Positions 10,843-35,921 of a stretch of 64,000 nucleotides of DNA are shown here, piece after piece. Each line of letters begins with the position of its first letter. Positions within the stretch are counted from its first letter, which is position 1. The notes beneath the pieces were generated by a model that ran no database searches, was not told where the DNA came from, and was given only the letters and a program-made list of their open reading frames with translations. The stretch lies in the NCBI RefSeq assembly GCF_001701025.1, contig NZ_CP016793.1:9920001-9984000 (forward strand), in the 5' to 3' direction. The DNA is from Lentzea guizhouensis. GTDB taxonomy: Bacteria > Actinomycetota > Actinomycetes > Mycobacteriales > Pseudonocardiaceae. The translations under genes were made by a program, and so were the position numbers.

Positions 10843-13800
10843 CCGGAGCAGCCGGAACATCAAGATCGGCAGCGGCCTCCAGGATCACGTGCGCGTTCGT
10901 GCCCGACACGCCGAACGACGAAACACCGGCACGACGCGGGCGAGACACCGCGGGCCAGGAGCGCGCAGAGGTCAGCACCTCGACGGCGCCGGACTCCCAG
11001 TCCACCTGCGTGGTCGGGGTGCCGACGTGCAGGGTCTGCGGCAGAACGCCGTGCTGCAGCGCCTGCACCATTTTGATGATGCCCGCGACACCGGCGGCGG
11101 CCTGCGTGTGACCGATGTTCGACTTGACCGAGCCGAGGTACAGCGGCTCAGGCCGATCCTGCCCGTACACCGCGAGCAGTGCCTGCGCTTCGATCGGGTC
11201 CCCGAGCCTGGTCGCGGTGCCGTGCGCCTCGACCGCGTCGACATCAGCCGGCGACAGCCCAGCAGAAGCCAGAGCAGCACGGATCACCCTCTGCTGCGAC
11301 GGGCCGTTCGGCGCGGTCAGGCCATTCGAAGCACCATCCTGGTTCACCGCCGAACCGCGCACCACCGCCAGCACGCGATGCCCGTTGCGCACAGCATCCG
11401 ACTGCCGTTCCAGCACCAGCAGACCGACACCCTCACCCCAGCCGGTGCCGTCCGCGTCGTCGGAGAACGCCTTGCAGCGCCCGTCGGCCGAAAGCCCGCG
11501 CTGGCGGGAGAACTCGACGTACGTGTGCGGCGTGGACATCACCGTCACACCACCGGCCACCACCAGCGAGCACTCCCCCGAACGCAGCGCGGAGGAAGCG
11601 AGGTGCAGCGCGACCAGCGAAGAAGAACACGCGGTGTCGACGGTGACGGCCGGCCCCTCGAACCCGAACGTGTACGAAATACGGCCCGACGCGATGCTGC
11701 CCGCACTACCCTGGCCCTGGTGCCCTTCGAACTCGCCACCGTCCAGAATGGACGCGTAGTCGTTGTACATGACACCGGTGAACACACCAGTCGAGCTGCC
11801 GCGCAACGAGCCCGGGTCGATACCCGCCCGTTCCAACGCCTCCCAGGTCGTCTCCAGCAACAACCGCTGCTGCGAGTCGGTCGCGAGCGCCTCCCGCGGC
11901 GACATGCCGAAGAACGCCGGGTCGAACTCGCCCGCGTCGTGCAGGAAGCCGCCGGAGATCGAGTACGTCGTACCCGCGTGGTCGGGGTCGGGGTGGTAGA
12001 TGCCGTCGACGTCCCAGCCGCGGTTGACCGGGAACTCCGTGATCGCGTCAACACCGTCGGACACCAGCTGCCACAGGTCCTCCGGTGACGACACGCCATC
12101 GGGGAAGCGGCAGGCCATCCCGACGATCACGATCGGATCGTCCGAAGTGGACGTGATGGACACCGGGGCGATGTCACCGGCTGCCCCGAACAGCTCGTCC
12201 CGCAGGAAGCCGGCCAGCACCGCCGAGGTCGGGTAGTCGAACGTCAACGTCGCCGGCAGCCGCAGCCCGGTGACCTCACCGAGCCGGTTGCGCAGCTCCA
12301 CAGCGGTCAACGAGTCGAATCCGAGCGACTGGAACGCACGCGTCGGATCGATCGTCTCGCCGCCGCTGTGCCCGAGGACGACGCCGACTTCGGCGCGCAC
12401 GAGGTCGAGCAGTGCTTCCAAGCGGCCATCAGCGTCGAGCCCGGCGAGCCTCTGCACCAGCGACGACGACGTGCCAGACGCGGCAGCACGACGTGCCCGC
12501 ACCTTCACGAGGCCACGCAGCACCGCCGGAACCTCACCGCGCGCCCGGAACACCGGCAGGTCGATCCGCAGCGGCAGCACCAGTCCGGAACCCGAAGCCA
12601 GTGCCGCGTCGAAGAGCTCGACGCCCTCGGCGGGCGTGATCGGCGGCATGCCGGACTTGGCGAGCCGCTCGGCGTCGGCGCCGGACAGCATGCCGGTCTC
12701 GGCCCACGCACCCCACGCCAGCGACACACCCGGCAGACCCGCCGCACGCCGGTGTTCGATCAGCGCGTCGAGGAACGTGTTGCCCGCCGCGTAGTTGGCC
12801 TGACCGGACGAACCGAAGATGCCGGCGCCGGAGGAGTAGACGACGAACGCCGACACGTCACCAGCAAGCTCGTGCAGGTTCCACGCCGCGTCGACCTTGG
12901 GCCGCAACACGTTCGACACGCGCTCGGGCGTGAGCGACTCGACCACACCGTCGTCCAGCACGCCGGCCGTGTGCACAATGGACCGAATCTCGCGCCCAGC
13001 AAAAAGATTCTCGACAGCATGCCGGTCAGCGACATCACACGCCACGACCGTGACCGACGCGTCCAGCGACGCAACCCAGTCCGGCGTCTCACCGCGCCGG
13101 CTGACCAGCACCAGCTGGCGAACACCATGCGTTGCAACAAGATGCCGTGCGATGACCTGACCAAGACCACCGGTGCCGCCGGTGACCAGCACGGGTCCTT
13201 CGAGCACCACGCGGTCGACGGGCGCCGCGATCCGGGCGATGCGCGGCACGAACGCCTCGCCGCCCCGCAACCGCAGCTGCGGTTCGGCACTGGCCAGCGC
13301 CGCGTCCGGCACGTCACCGTCGGTCTCGATCAACGCGAACCGCTCGGGGTGCTCCGACTGCGCTGCCCGCACCAGGCCCCACACCGCCGACGCGCCCAGA
13401 TCACCCTGCCGCGTCACGAAAACGAGCTTCTCCGCACGTTCGTCCGCAACCCACTCCTGGATCTTCGCGAGCACGGCCGCGGTCAACGCGTGCGCCGCCT
13501 CGACCGGCGAGCCTTCCGACGTCACGTGCTCGACGACCACCGCCGCCGGCACCGCGTCGGTGAGCGTGATCGGCACCCAGTCCAGCCCGAACAACGCGTC
13601 CTGCGCCGCACTGAGCTGCTGCGCTTGAACCGCGCGCGTCACCAGCGACCCGACCGTCGCCACCGGCGCACCGGACGTGTCGGCGATGGCGATCTCCATC
13701 GAGCTCTCGCCGGTGGTGGTCAGCCGGACGCGCAGCGCCGTGGCCCCCACCGCGTGCAGCGCGACGTTCTCCCACGAGAACGGCACCGCACCCTCGGTCC

Positions 13801-14514
13801 GCTGGTCGGCGAACGCCACCGCGTGCAGCGCCGCGTCCAGCAACGCAGGGTGGATGCCGAAACCGGTCGCCGTCACGTCCTCGGGCAGCGCGACCTCGGC
13901 GAACACCTGGTCACCGCGCTTCCAGGCGGCCTGCAGCCCTTGGAACGCGTGCCCGTAGTCGAACCCGAGCTCCGCGAACCGCTCGTACATGCCCTCGACA
14001 TCTACTGCTTCGGCGTCCGGCGGCCACGCCGTCGCGTCGAAGTCACTGGTCAGCGTGCCCGCGGCCAGGAAGCCGGTGGCGTGCTCGGTCCACGGCAGGT
14101 CGCTGTCCTCGGGACGGCTGTGGATCGCGACCGACCGCCGTTCCCCGTCCGCGCCGACCCGGATCTGCACCTGCACAGCACCCGACTCGGGCAGCACGAG
14201 CGGTGCGGCAATCGTCAGCTCGTCGACGCGGTCGAGGCCCACCTCGTCCGCGGCCCGCACCGCGAGCTCGACCAGGGCCGCGCCGGGCACGAGCACCTTG
14301 CCGTGCAGCGAGTGGTCGCGCAGCCACGGATGCGTGCGCAGCGACAGCCTGCTCGTGAACAGCAGACCCTCTCCCCCGGCGAGCTCGACGGCCGCGCTGA
14401 GCAACGGGTGCTCCACCGCGCCGAGCCCCGCCGACCGGACGTCCGACCGCGTCGACACCTCCGGCCAGAACCGCTGCTGCTCGAACGCGTACGTCGGCAG
14501 GTCGACCTTGCGGC

Positions 14515-14610
14515 CATGTTGACAGAACTTGTTCCAATCAACATTGACGCCGTCAACATTGAGGCGACTCAATGCAGTCAACATTGACTTGATTTCGTCA
14601 ACATTGCGCC
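14515..14610. repeat. AT-rich TCAACATTG repeat patch, module 9 post-AT linker
   Basis: Four copies of TCAACATTG (14538, 14553, 14578 and 14598) lie within 70 bp of markedly lower GC than the flanks. In the gene they encode [19 protein letters not shown]. Repeated, strand-skewed patches in modular PKS genes have been described as GRINS; this fits that class by eye. Confidence 0.75.
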
Positions 14611-15605
14611 GAACCGCAGGTACACAGCCGTCCACCAACGCGGACAGCACGCCGTCAGGCCCGATCTCCAGGAACTTGGCGTCACCCAGCCGTGTCACGT
14701 TGTCGTGGAAGCGCACGGTCCCGCGAACGTGTTCCACCCAGTAGTCGACGTTGTCCGGCTCTCCGGACGTCGACATCGCGATGCTCGGCGCGCGGAACTC
14801 GATGCCGCTGATCGCCTCGCGGAAGTCCTCCAGCATCGGCTCCATCAACGGCGAGTGGAACGCGTGCGACACCTTCAACCGCTTGTTCTTCCACCGCGCG
14901 GCGACTGCCAGCACTTCCTCTTCGACGCCCGCGATCACCACGGATCGCGGCCCGTTGACGACAGCGATGGACACGCCATCGGTCAGGTGCTCGCGCACCT
15001 TCTTCTCAGACGCGACCACGGACACCATGGCGCCACCACTCGGCAGTGCCTGCATCAGCGACGCGCGCGCGTTCACGAGCTGACACGCGTCCTCAAGAGA
15101 GAACACCCCAGCAACGTGCGCAGCCGCGATCTCGCCGATGGAGTGCCCGGCGATGTGGTCCGGCGTCACGCCGTAGGACTCGAACAGCCGGTACAGCGCC
15201 ACCTGGAACGCGAACAGCGCCGGCTGCGTGTACCCGGTCTGGTTCAGCCGCTCCTGGTCGTCGCCCCACATGACCTCGCGCACCGCGGGGTCGAGGTGGA
15301 GCAGCACGCCGTCCAGCGCCTCCGCGAACACCGGGAACGCCTCGAACAGCTCGCGCCCCATCCCGACCCGCTGCGACCCCTGCCCGCTGAACAGAAACGC
15401 CAGGCTCCCCGCCTTCGCAGCGCCACTGGCCACTACCTCGCCATCAAGCACCACGGCCCGGTGGTCGAACAACGCGCGCGTGGTCAGCAACGAGTACGCG
15501 ATGTCCGCCGCGTCCCCCGGCCACGCCTTGATTCGCTCAACTTGCTGCGCCAGCGCCGCCGCCGACTTCGCCGACACCAGCCACGGCGTCGGAATCGATC
15601 CCGAC

Positions 15606-15787
15606 TGGCCCCCTCCGGGGGAGACCGAGGTCCCCACTCCAATCGTCGCACGGGGCACCGAGGAAACGCCGTCGGGAAGATCGACAACGGCCGGGTTGTC
15701 CACAGGCGCCGAGTTGTCCACAGATTCCGGTGAGGCCGTCTGAGCTGTGGTTTCGATCGGTACGCTGGAAAACGGGGGGATCCCCGT
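15606..15787. repeat. KS-AT linker cassette, copy in module 9
   Basis: The order is the same as in modules 5, 7 and 11. DnaA boxes TTGTCCACA lie at 15696-15704 and 15714-15722. CGGTACGCTGGAAAA followed by GGGGGGATCCCCG lies at 15758-15786. The GC-hairpin end is more divergent (CCCCCTCCGGGGG) and abuts a partial ATCGAT element. Confidence 0.85.
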
Positions 15788-17099
15788 GCCCGGCGCTTCC
15801 AAGATCACGTGGGCGTTGGTGCCGGAGACGCCGAAGGACGAGACGCCGGCGCGGCGGGGGCGGGAGGCCACGGGCCACGAGGTTGCGGTGGTCACCAGCG
15901 AGACGTCGCCGGCCGACCAGTCGATGTGGGTTGAAGGCTGGTCGACGTGCAGTGTTGCGGGGACGACGCCGTGCTGCATCGCGTGGACCATCTTGATGAT
16001 GCCGGCGACACCGGCAGCGGCCTGCGTGTGGCCGATGTTCGACTTGATGGAACCGAGCAGCAGCGGCGCGGGGCGTTCCTGGCCGTACACCGCCAACAGC
16101 GCCTGAGCCTCGATCGGGTCACCGAGGGTCGTGCCGGTGCCGTGTGCCTCCACCACGTCGACATCGGCGACCGACAGGCCGGCAGAAGCCAGAGCCGACC
16201 GGATCACCCGTTGCTGCGAAGGGCCGTTGGGAGCGGTCAGGCCGTTCGAGGCACCGTCCTGGTTCACCGCGGAACCGCGCACGACAGCCAAGACGCGATG
16301 ACCGTTGCGGACAGCGTCGGACTGGCGTTCGAGCACCAGCAGACCGACGCCCTCACCCCAACCGGTGCCATCGGCGGCGTCGGCGAACGACTTGCAGCGG
16401 CCGTCCATCGCCAGGCCGCGCTGCTTGGAGAAGGCGACGAAAGAGCCGGGCGTCGACATGACGGTCACACCACCGGCCAACGCCAGCGAGCATTCACCGT
16501 TGCGCAGAGCGGAAGAAGCAAGGTGCAACGCGACCAAAGAAGAAGAGCACGCGGTGTCGACCGTGACCGCGGGACCCTCAAGACCGAAGGTGTAGGCGAC
16601 ACGACCGGACAGCACACTCTGCGCGGTGCCGGTGCCCTGATAGCCCTCGAAGATGTCGTCGGACACCAATGTCGAGTAGTCGTTGGACATCACACCGGCG
16701 AAGACACCGGTCTTGGAACCACGCTGCGAACCGGGATTGATGCCTGCGCGTTCGAAGGCCTCCCAAGCGGTCTGCAGCAGCAGGCGGTGCTGCACGTCCG
16801 TGGCGAGCGCCTCGCGCGGGGACATGCCGAAGAAGTCCGGGTCGAACGACGGGGCGTCGTGCAGGAACCCGCCATGCATGACATGCGTCTTGCCGGCGGC
16901 GTCGGGATCCGGGTCATAAAGGAAGTCGAGGTCCCAGCCGCGGTTGGCGGGGAAGCCCGTGATGCCGTCGCGTTCCTCGAAGACCAAGCGCCACAGGTCT
17001 TCCGGCGACGAGACACCGCCTGGGTAGTGGCAGGCCATGCCGACGATCACGATCGGGTCGTCGTCGGAGACGGCGACCACCGACTCCGGCACGGCGACA

Positions 17100-22064
<4,965 letters not shown>

Positions 22065-22088
22065 CGCGCTTCCTTCTCGGATCGCCCG

Positions 22089-25000
22089 CTAGTCCATGGC
22101 GTCTCCGATCGCCAGACGCAGGAGGGCTTCGCCGTCCATGTCGTCGATCGATTCCGCCTCGGCTGCAAGCACAACATCTCCGGCGCTGTTGTTTTCCCCA
22201 CTGTCCTGGGCGAGTTGCAGCACCAGGTCCAGCAGCCCGGCCTTGCGCAGCCGGCTGACCGGGATGGAGGCGAGCGCCTCGCGGATGTGCGCCTCCGGGT
22301 CGTCGGCTGCCGCGACCTCGCCCAGCAGCTCGGTGCGGATGAACTGGGCCAGCGCCTGCGGGGTCGGGTAGTCGAACACCAGCGTGGCGGGCAGCGCCAC
22401 GCCGGTGACCGCCTTGAGCCGGTTGCGCAGGTCGACCGCGGTCACCGAGTCGAACCCGACGTCGCGGAACGCCCTGGCCGGCCCGAACGCCTCCGCGCTG
22501 TCGAATCCGAGCGTGGCCGCGGCTTCGGTGCGGACGAGGTCGAGCAGCGTGCGTGCGCGTTCGGCCTCGGGCAACGCCAGCAGCCGCTCCTTGAGCCCCG
22601 AGTCGGTCGTCTCCGGCTCTTCCAGGGCTTTCTGGACCGACGGGATCCCCATCAGCAACGGGCTCGGCCGCGACGCCGTGAAGCTCGGCGCGAACTTCTC
22701 CCAGTCCATGTTGGTGATCGTCAACGACGTGTGGCCGTCCTCGACCGCCTGTTGCAGCGCGGTGATCGCGAGGTCCGGTTTCATCGTGTGCACACCGCGG
22801 CGGCGCAGTTGTTCCGCGCCTTCCTCGTTCTCCGAGGCCATCCCGGAGTCCGCCCAGGCACCCCAGGCGATCGACGTGGCCTTGAGTCCGTGGGAACGTC
22901 GGAAGTGCGCGAGACCGTCGAGGTAGGCGTTGGAGGCGGCGTACGCGGGTTGCGCGCCGCTGCCCCAGCTCGCCGCACCGGACGAGAACAGGATGAACGC
23001 GTCCAGCTCGCCCGTCAGCTCGTGCAGCAGCCACGCGCTCGTCATCTTGGCCTTGAGCAACCGGTCCAGCTGGTCGAGGCCGAGCACGTCGGTCGGTGCG
23101 TTGCCTTCGACGATGCCGGCCGCGTGCACCACGGCGGTGATGTCCGGATGCGCGTCGACCACCGCCTTGAGGCTGTCGCGGTCCGAGGCGTCGCAGGCCG
23201 CGATGGTGACGCGGGCGCCGCGTTCTTCGAGGTCCGCACGCAGTTCCGCCGCTCCCGGCGCCTGGTCGCCGCGGCGGCTGGTGAGCAGCACGTGGTCGGC
23301 GCCGCGGTCGGCGACCCAGCGGGCGACGTGGCCGCCCAACGCGCCGGTGCCGCCGGTGATGAGGACGGTGCCGCGCGGGTTCCACTCGGTCGGCTTCGGT
23401 GCGCGCTGAGCCGGCACGAGCCTGCGGCCGTAGACGCCGCTCTCGCGCACGGCCAGCTGGTCTTCGCCACTTTCGTTCGTGATCGCGGCGACCAGGCCCT
23501 GGGCTGATTGACCGTCGATCGTTCCCGGCAAGTCGACCAGGCCGCCCCAGTGGCGCGGCAGGTCGAGTGCGGCGACCCGGCCGAGGCCCCACAGCGCGAC
23601 CTGTGCCGGGTTCTCGACGTGATCGGTGGCTGTGGTCGAGATCGCCTGCTTCGTGACCGCCCAGAACGGCGCGGCGCTGCCGACGTCGCCGAGTGCCTGC
23701 AGGAACAGGACGTTCAGCGCGAGGCCACGCGGGGTCGAGGTGAACTCGGTGTGCGGGGTGTTGTCGATGCCCAGCAACGAGATCACACCGACCGGTTCGA
23801 GGCCGACGAGTTCGGTGGCGAGCAGCGCGCGTTCGGCGTCGGGACGGACGGTGATCCTCACGAGGTCGTTGCCGAACGTGGCCAGGACCTGCTCCACCCA
23901 CTCGTCGGGCGTCTCCGGGACCGCGGCGAGCCAGGTGCCGGTGATGCCGGTGGCCTGGACGCCGCGCAGGAGCTGCCACGAGTCACGGAACCGCCAGCCA
24001 TCCACTGTGGACTGGGCCTGCTGCTTCGCGCGCCATTCCTGCAGTGCCGGGAGGACGGCGGCCGTGTCGACGCCGAGCGCTTCGCTGAGCTCGCCGTTGT
24101 CGACGAGCTGCCAGAACGCGCTGTCAGCTGCGTTCTCCTGCTTCGGCGCCGCCTTGGGCCAGAACCGGCTGCGGCTGAACGGGTAGGTCGGCAGGTCGAC
24201 CCTGCGGCCGCCGGGGTAGCTCCACCGGACGTCGAGGCCCGCGACCCACGCCTCGGCGAGCGACGTCGTGAAGCGCTGGCTGCCGCCCTGGTCACGGCGC
24301 AGCGAGCCGACCGTGACGATCTCCGCGCCGTCCGCCTCGGCCGTGGCCTGCGCGGACATCGCGAGCACCGGATGCGGGCTCGACTCGACGAACATCCGGT
24401 AGCCGTCCGCGATGAGCTGCCGCGTGATGGCGACGAACTCGATGGGCCGTCGGGCGTTCTCGTACCAGTAGTCGGCGTCGAGGCTTGCCGTGTCGATGCG
24501 TTCGGCCTTGACGGTCGAGTAGAACGCGATGTCCGTGCTGCGCGGGGTGATCGTGCCGAGCAGGGTCTTGAGCTGGTCCTTGAGCGGCTCGACCTGCGGG
24601 CCGTGCGAGGCGACCGTCGAGGCGACGACCCGTGCGCGAATGTCGCGGCTCTGGCACAGCTCCACGAACTCGTTGAGCTCTTGGAGTGCTCCGGCGACCG
24701 TGCAGGCGGTGGGGCTGTTGATGCCTGCGATCGACAGGGCGGGCCACTGTTCGATCAGGTTGCTCGCTTCCTCGACCGGGAGGGCCACCGAGGCGACGGC
24801 GCCGTTGCCGACGAGCTCGTCGGCGAACAGCTGGGACCGCAGCACGACGATCTTGGCCGCTTCGTCGAGGCTGAGCGCGCCCGCGATGTAGGCGGCGGCG
24901 ATCTCCCCTTGCGAGTGGCCGACGACGGCGGCCGGCTCGACGCCGTTCGCGCGCCACGTCTGGGCCAGCGAGACCATCACCGCGAACAACGTCGGCTGCA

Positions 25001-26515
25001 AGACCTCGATCCGCTCCAGCAGCTCCGGCCCGCCGTGCAGCACGTCGACAACCGACCAGTCGACCAGCTTGCCGATCGATTCATCGCATGCGCGGATCCA
25101 GTGAGCGAACGTCTCATCTTCGTTCAACAGCTCAACAGCCATACCGTGCCACTGTGAGCCTTGACCGGGGAAGATGAACACCGGCGCACTCTCTTGAGCC
25201 ACGCCCTGCACCACTTCATCACCGATGAGCACCGCACGGTGGTCGAACAACGACCTCGTCGTCAGCAGCGAGAACCCGATGTCGTTCGCATCGCCCTCCA
25301 GCGCGCGCACCTGCTCGATACGAGCGCGCAGCGAAGCCGAGGACTTCGCCGAAACAACCAGCGGGGCCCCCTTGGGGGGACACGAGGTCCCCACTCCAAT
25401 CGTCCCACGGGAGGCCGACAGCCCGGCGTCGCGAAGATCCACAACGCCTGAGTTGTCCACAGGCGCCGAGTTGTCCACAGATTCCGGCGCACCCCCTTGA
25501 CCAGCGGGTTCAGTCGGTACGCTGGAAATCGGGGGGATCCCCGGCGCCTCCTCGATGATCATGTGGGCGTTGGTGCCGGAGATGCCGAACGCGGACACGC
25601 CCGCCCGGCGCGGATGACCGTTCGCCGCCCAGGACCGGGCCGACGTCAGCAGCTCGACCGCGCCCGCCGACCAGTCGACGTGCGACGACGGCGCGGACAC
25701 GTGCAAGGTCTGCGGCAGCACGCCGTGCTGCAGCGCCAGCACCATCTTGATCACGCCCGCGACACCCGCCGCAGCCTGCGTGTGGCCGATGTTCGACTTC
25801 ACCGACCCCAGCCACAACGGCGTCGACCGCGACGAGCCGTAGGTCGCCAACAACGCCTGTGCCTCGATCGGGTCACCCAGCGCCGTACCCGTGCCGTGCG
25901 CCTCCACGACGTCGACATCCGCAGGCGACAAGCCGGCCGTCGCCAACGCCGACCGGATCACCCGCTGCTGCGACGGCCCGTTCGGCGCGGTCAGGCCGTT
26001 CGAAGCACCGTCCTGGTTCACCGCCGACCCACGCACCACCGCCAGCACGCGATGCCCATTGCGCACGGCATCCGACAGCCGCTCCATCACGACCATGCCG
26101 ACGCCCTCGGACCACCCGGCACCATCGGCGTCGTCGGAGAAGGCCTTCGACCGGCCGTCAGCCGCCAGCGCACCCTGCCGCGTGAGCTCGGCGAAGGCGT
26201 AAGGCGTGGTCATGATGGTCGCGCCACCAGACACGGCCAGAGAGCACTCACCACCGCGTAGCGCCTGCACGGCGAGGTGCATGGCCACGAGAGAGGCGGA
26301 GCAAGCCGTGTCGACGGTGACCGCGGGTCCCTCAAAGCCGAACGTGTACGAGAGCCGCCCGGAGATAACGGACGCCGCGAGGCCCGTAGCCGCGTGTCCC
26401 TCGGTGTCCTCAGCGGAGGACGTGAGCAAAGTGGCGTAGTCCTGGCCGTTGGTGCCCACAAACACACCAGTCTGCGAACCGCGCAACGAGAGAGGGTCGA
26501 CGCCAACGCGCTCGA
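22089..26515 (-). CDS. PKS gene B, segment 6: KS-AT-KR-ACP of module 7 and C-terminal docking
   Basis: This is the 3' end of PKS gene B. KS7 has TACSAS around its Cys. AT7 carries [10 protein letters not shown] and VASH, a branched-extender type. KR7 is A-type: no LDD, and Trp eight residues before the catalytic Tyr in [15 protein letters not shown]7 has [10 protein letters not shown]. The last ~80 residues ([20 protein letters not shown] to [18 protein letters not shown]) are a typical C-terminal docking region. There is no DH. Upstream the frame breaks at 26516-26519, where GGGG (CCCC in the gene) replaces three bases in WEALERVG. The stop is at 22089-22091. Confidence 0.93.
25362..25543. 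repeat. KS-AT linker cassette, copy in module 7
   Basis: Two perfect TTGTCCACA boxes lie at 25453-25461 and 25471-25479. The GGGGCCCCCTTGGGGGGAC hairpin lies at about 25363-25381. CGGTACGCTGGAAATC with GGGGGGATCCCCG lies at 25515-25543. It is translated in frame. Confidence 0.86.
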
Positions 26516-26519
26516 GGGG

Positions 26520-35150
<8,631 letters not shown>

Positions 35151-35906
35151 ACCGCACGCACCTCGACGACCGCGCTACCGTCCACACCGAACAGTTCGTC
35201 GCGCAGGAACGCCGCCAGCACGTGCGCCGTCGGGTAGTCGAACACGAGCGTCGCCGGCAGCCGGAGGCCGGTCACCGCGGTGAGCCGGTTGCGCAGGTCG
35301 ACCGCCGTCAGCGAGTCGAACCCGAGGTCGCGGAACGCCCGCCCCGCGTCGAAACCGTCCAACCCCAGCACGGCGCTGACCTGCGTGCGGATCAGCTCCA
35401 GCAACGCCTCGAGCCGCGCTTCCGCGCTCAACGGCCGCAGCTTCGCCGTGAGTCCCGACGCCGCGTCCGACCCGGCGACCGCACGACGCGCACGTGTCCG
35501 GATCAGGCCGCGCAGCAACGCCGGAACTTCGCCCCGCGCCCGCAACGTCGCGAGATCGAGCCGCGCGGGCAACAACACGGCCTCACCACTCGACACCGCC
35601 GCGTCGAACAACGCGACACCCTGCTCCGGCGTGATCGGCGGCATCCCGGCACGGACCAGCCGCTCACGATCGGCATCGGTCAACGCCCCGGTCAGACCGA
35701 CCGAAGCCTCCCACGTGCCCCACGCCAGCGAGACCGTGTTCGGCCGATGACTCGCGAGCGCGTCGAGGAACGCGTTCGCCGCCGCGTAGTTGCCCTGACC
35801 AGCACCACCGAGAACGCCCGCCGCGGACGAGAACAGCACCAGCCGCACGTCCGGCAGCAGCTCGTGCAGGTGCCAGGCCGCGTCGACCTTGGGCCTCATC
35901 ACGTTT

Positions 35907-35921
35907 GTTAGACGGTCTAAC
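35907..35921. repeat. Perfect 15-bp palindrome GTTAGACGGTCTAAC inside KR4
   Basis: There are two 7-bp arms around one central base. It lies in codons for [12 protein letters not shown] of KR4 and uses rare codons (CTA, ACA, TCA in the neighbourhood). Near-copies GTTAGACGGTCTAGC are in KR3 (40875-40889) and KR11 (3101-3115). Other KRs encode the same peptide region with ordinary GC-rich codons. Confidence 0.8.

Larger units (their letters stand above)
7370..12140 (-). other. Module 10: KS-AT(malonyl)-DH-KR(B)-ACP
   Basis: KS10 lies at about 12140-10890 (Cys near 11632; [10 protein letters not shown] instead of HGTGT), AT10 10640-9820, DH10 9590-8930 ([10 protein letters not shown]), KR10 8900-7850, and ACP10 has its Ser near 7527. 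All other catalytic motifs are intact. A double bond is expected. The linker carries the GC hairpin and TTGTCAGACCTG element but no DnaA boxes. Confidence 0.91.
12150..17075 (-). other. Module 9: KS-AT(malonyl)-DH-KR(B)-ACP
   Basis: KS9 lies at about 17060-15810 (Cys near 16550), AT9 15430-14620, DH9 14400-13750, KR9 13690-12640, and ACP9 has its Ser near 12312. DH9 is [10 protein letters not shown] with [12 protein letters not shown]9 is VLDDG with GQANY. A double bond is expected. The linker contains a DnaA-box cassette, and the post-AT region contains four TCAACATTG repeats. Confidence 0.91.
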
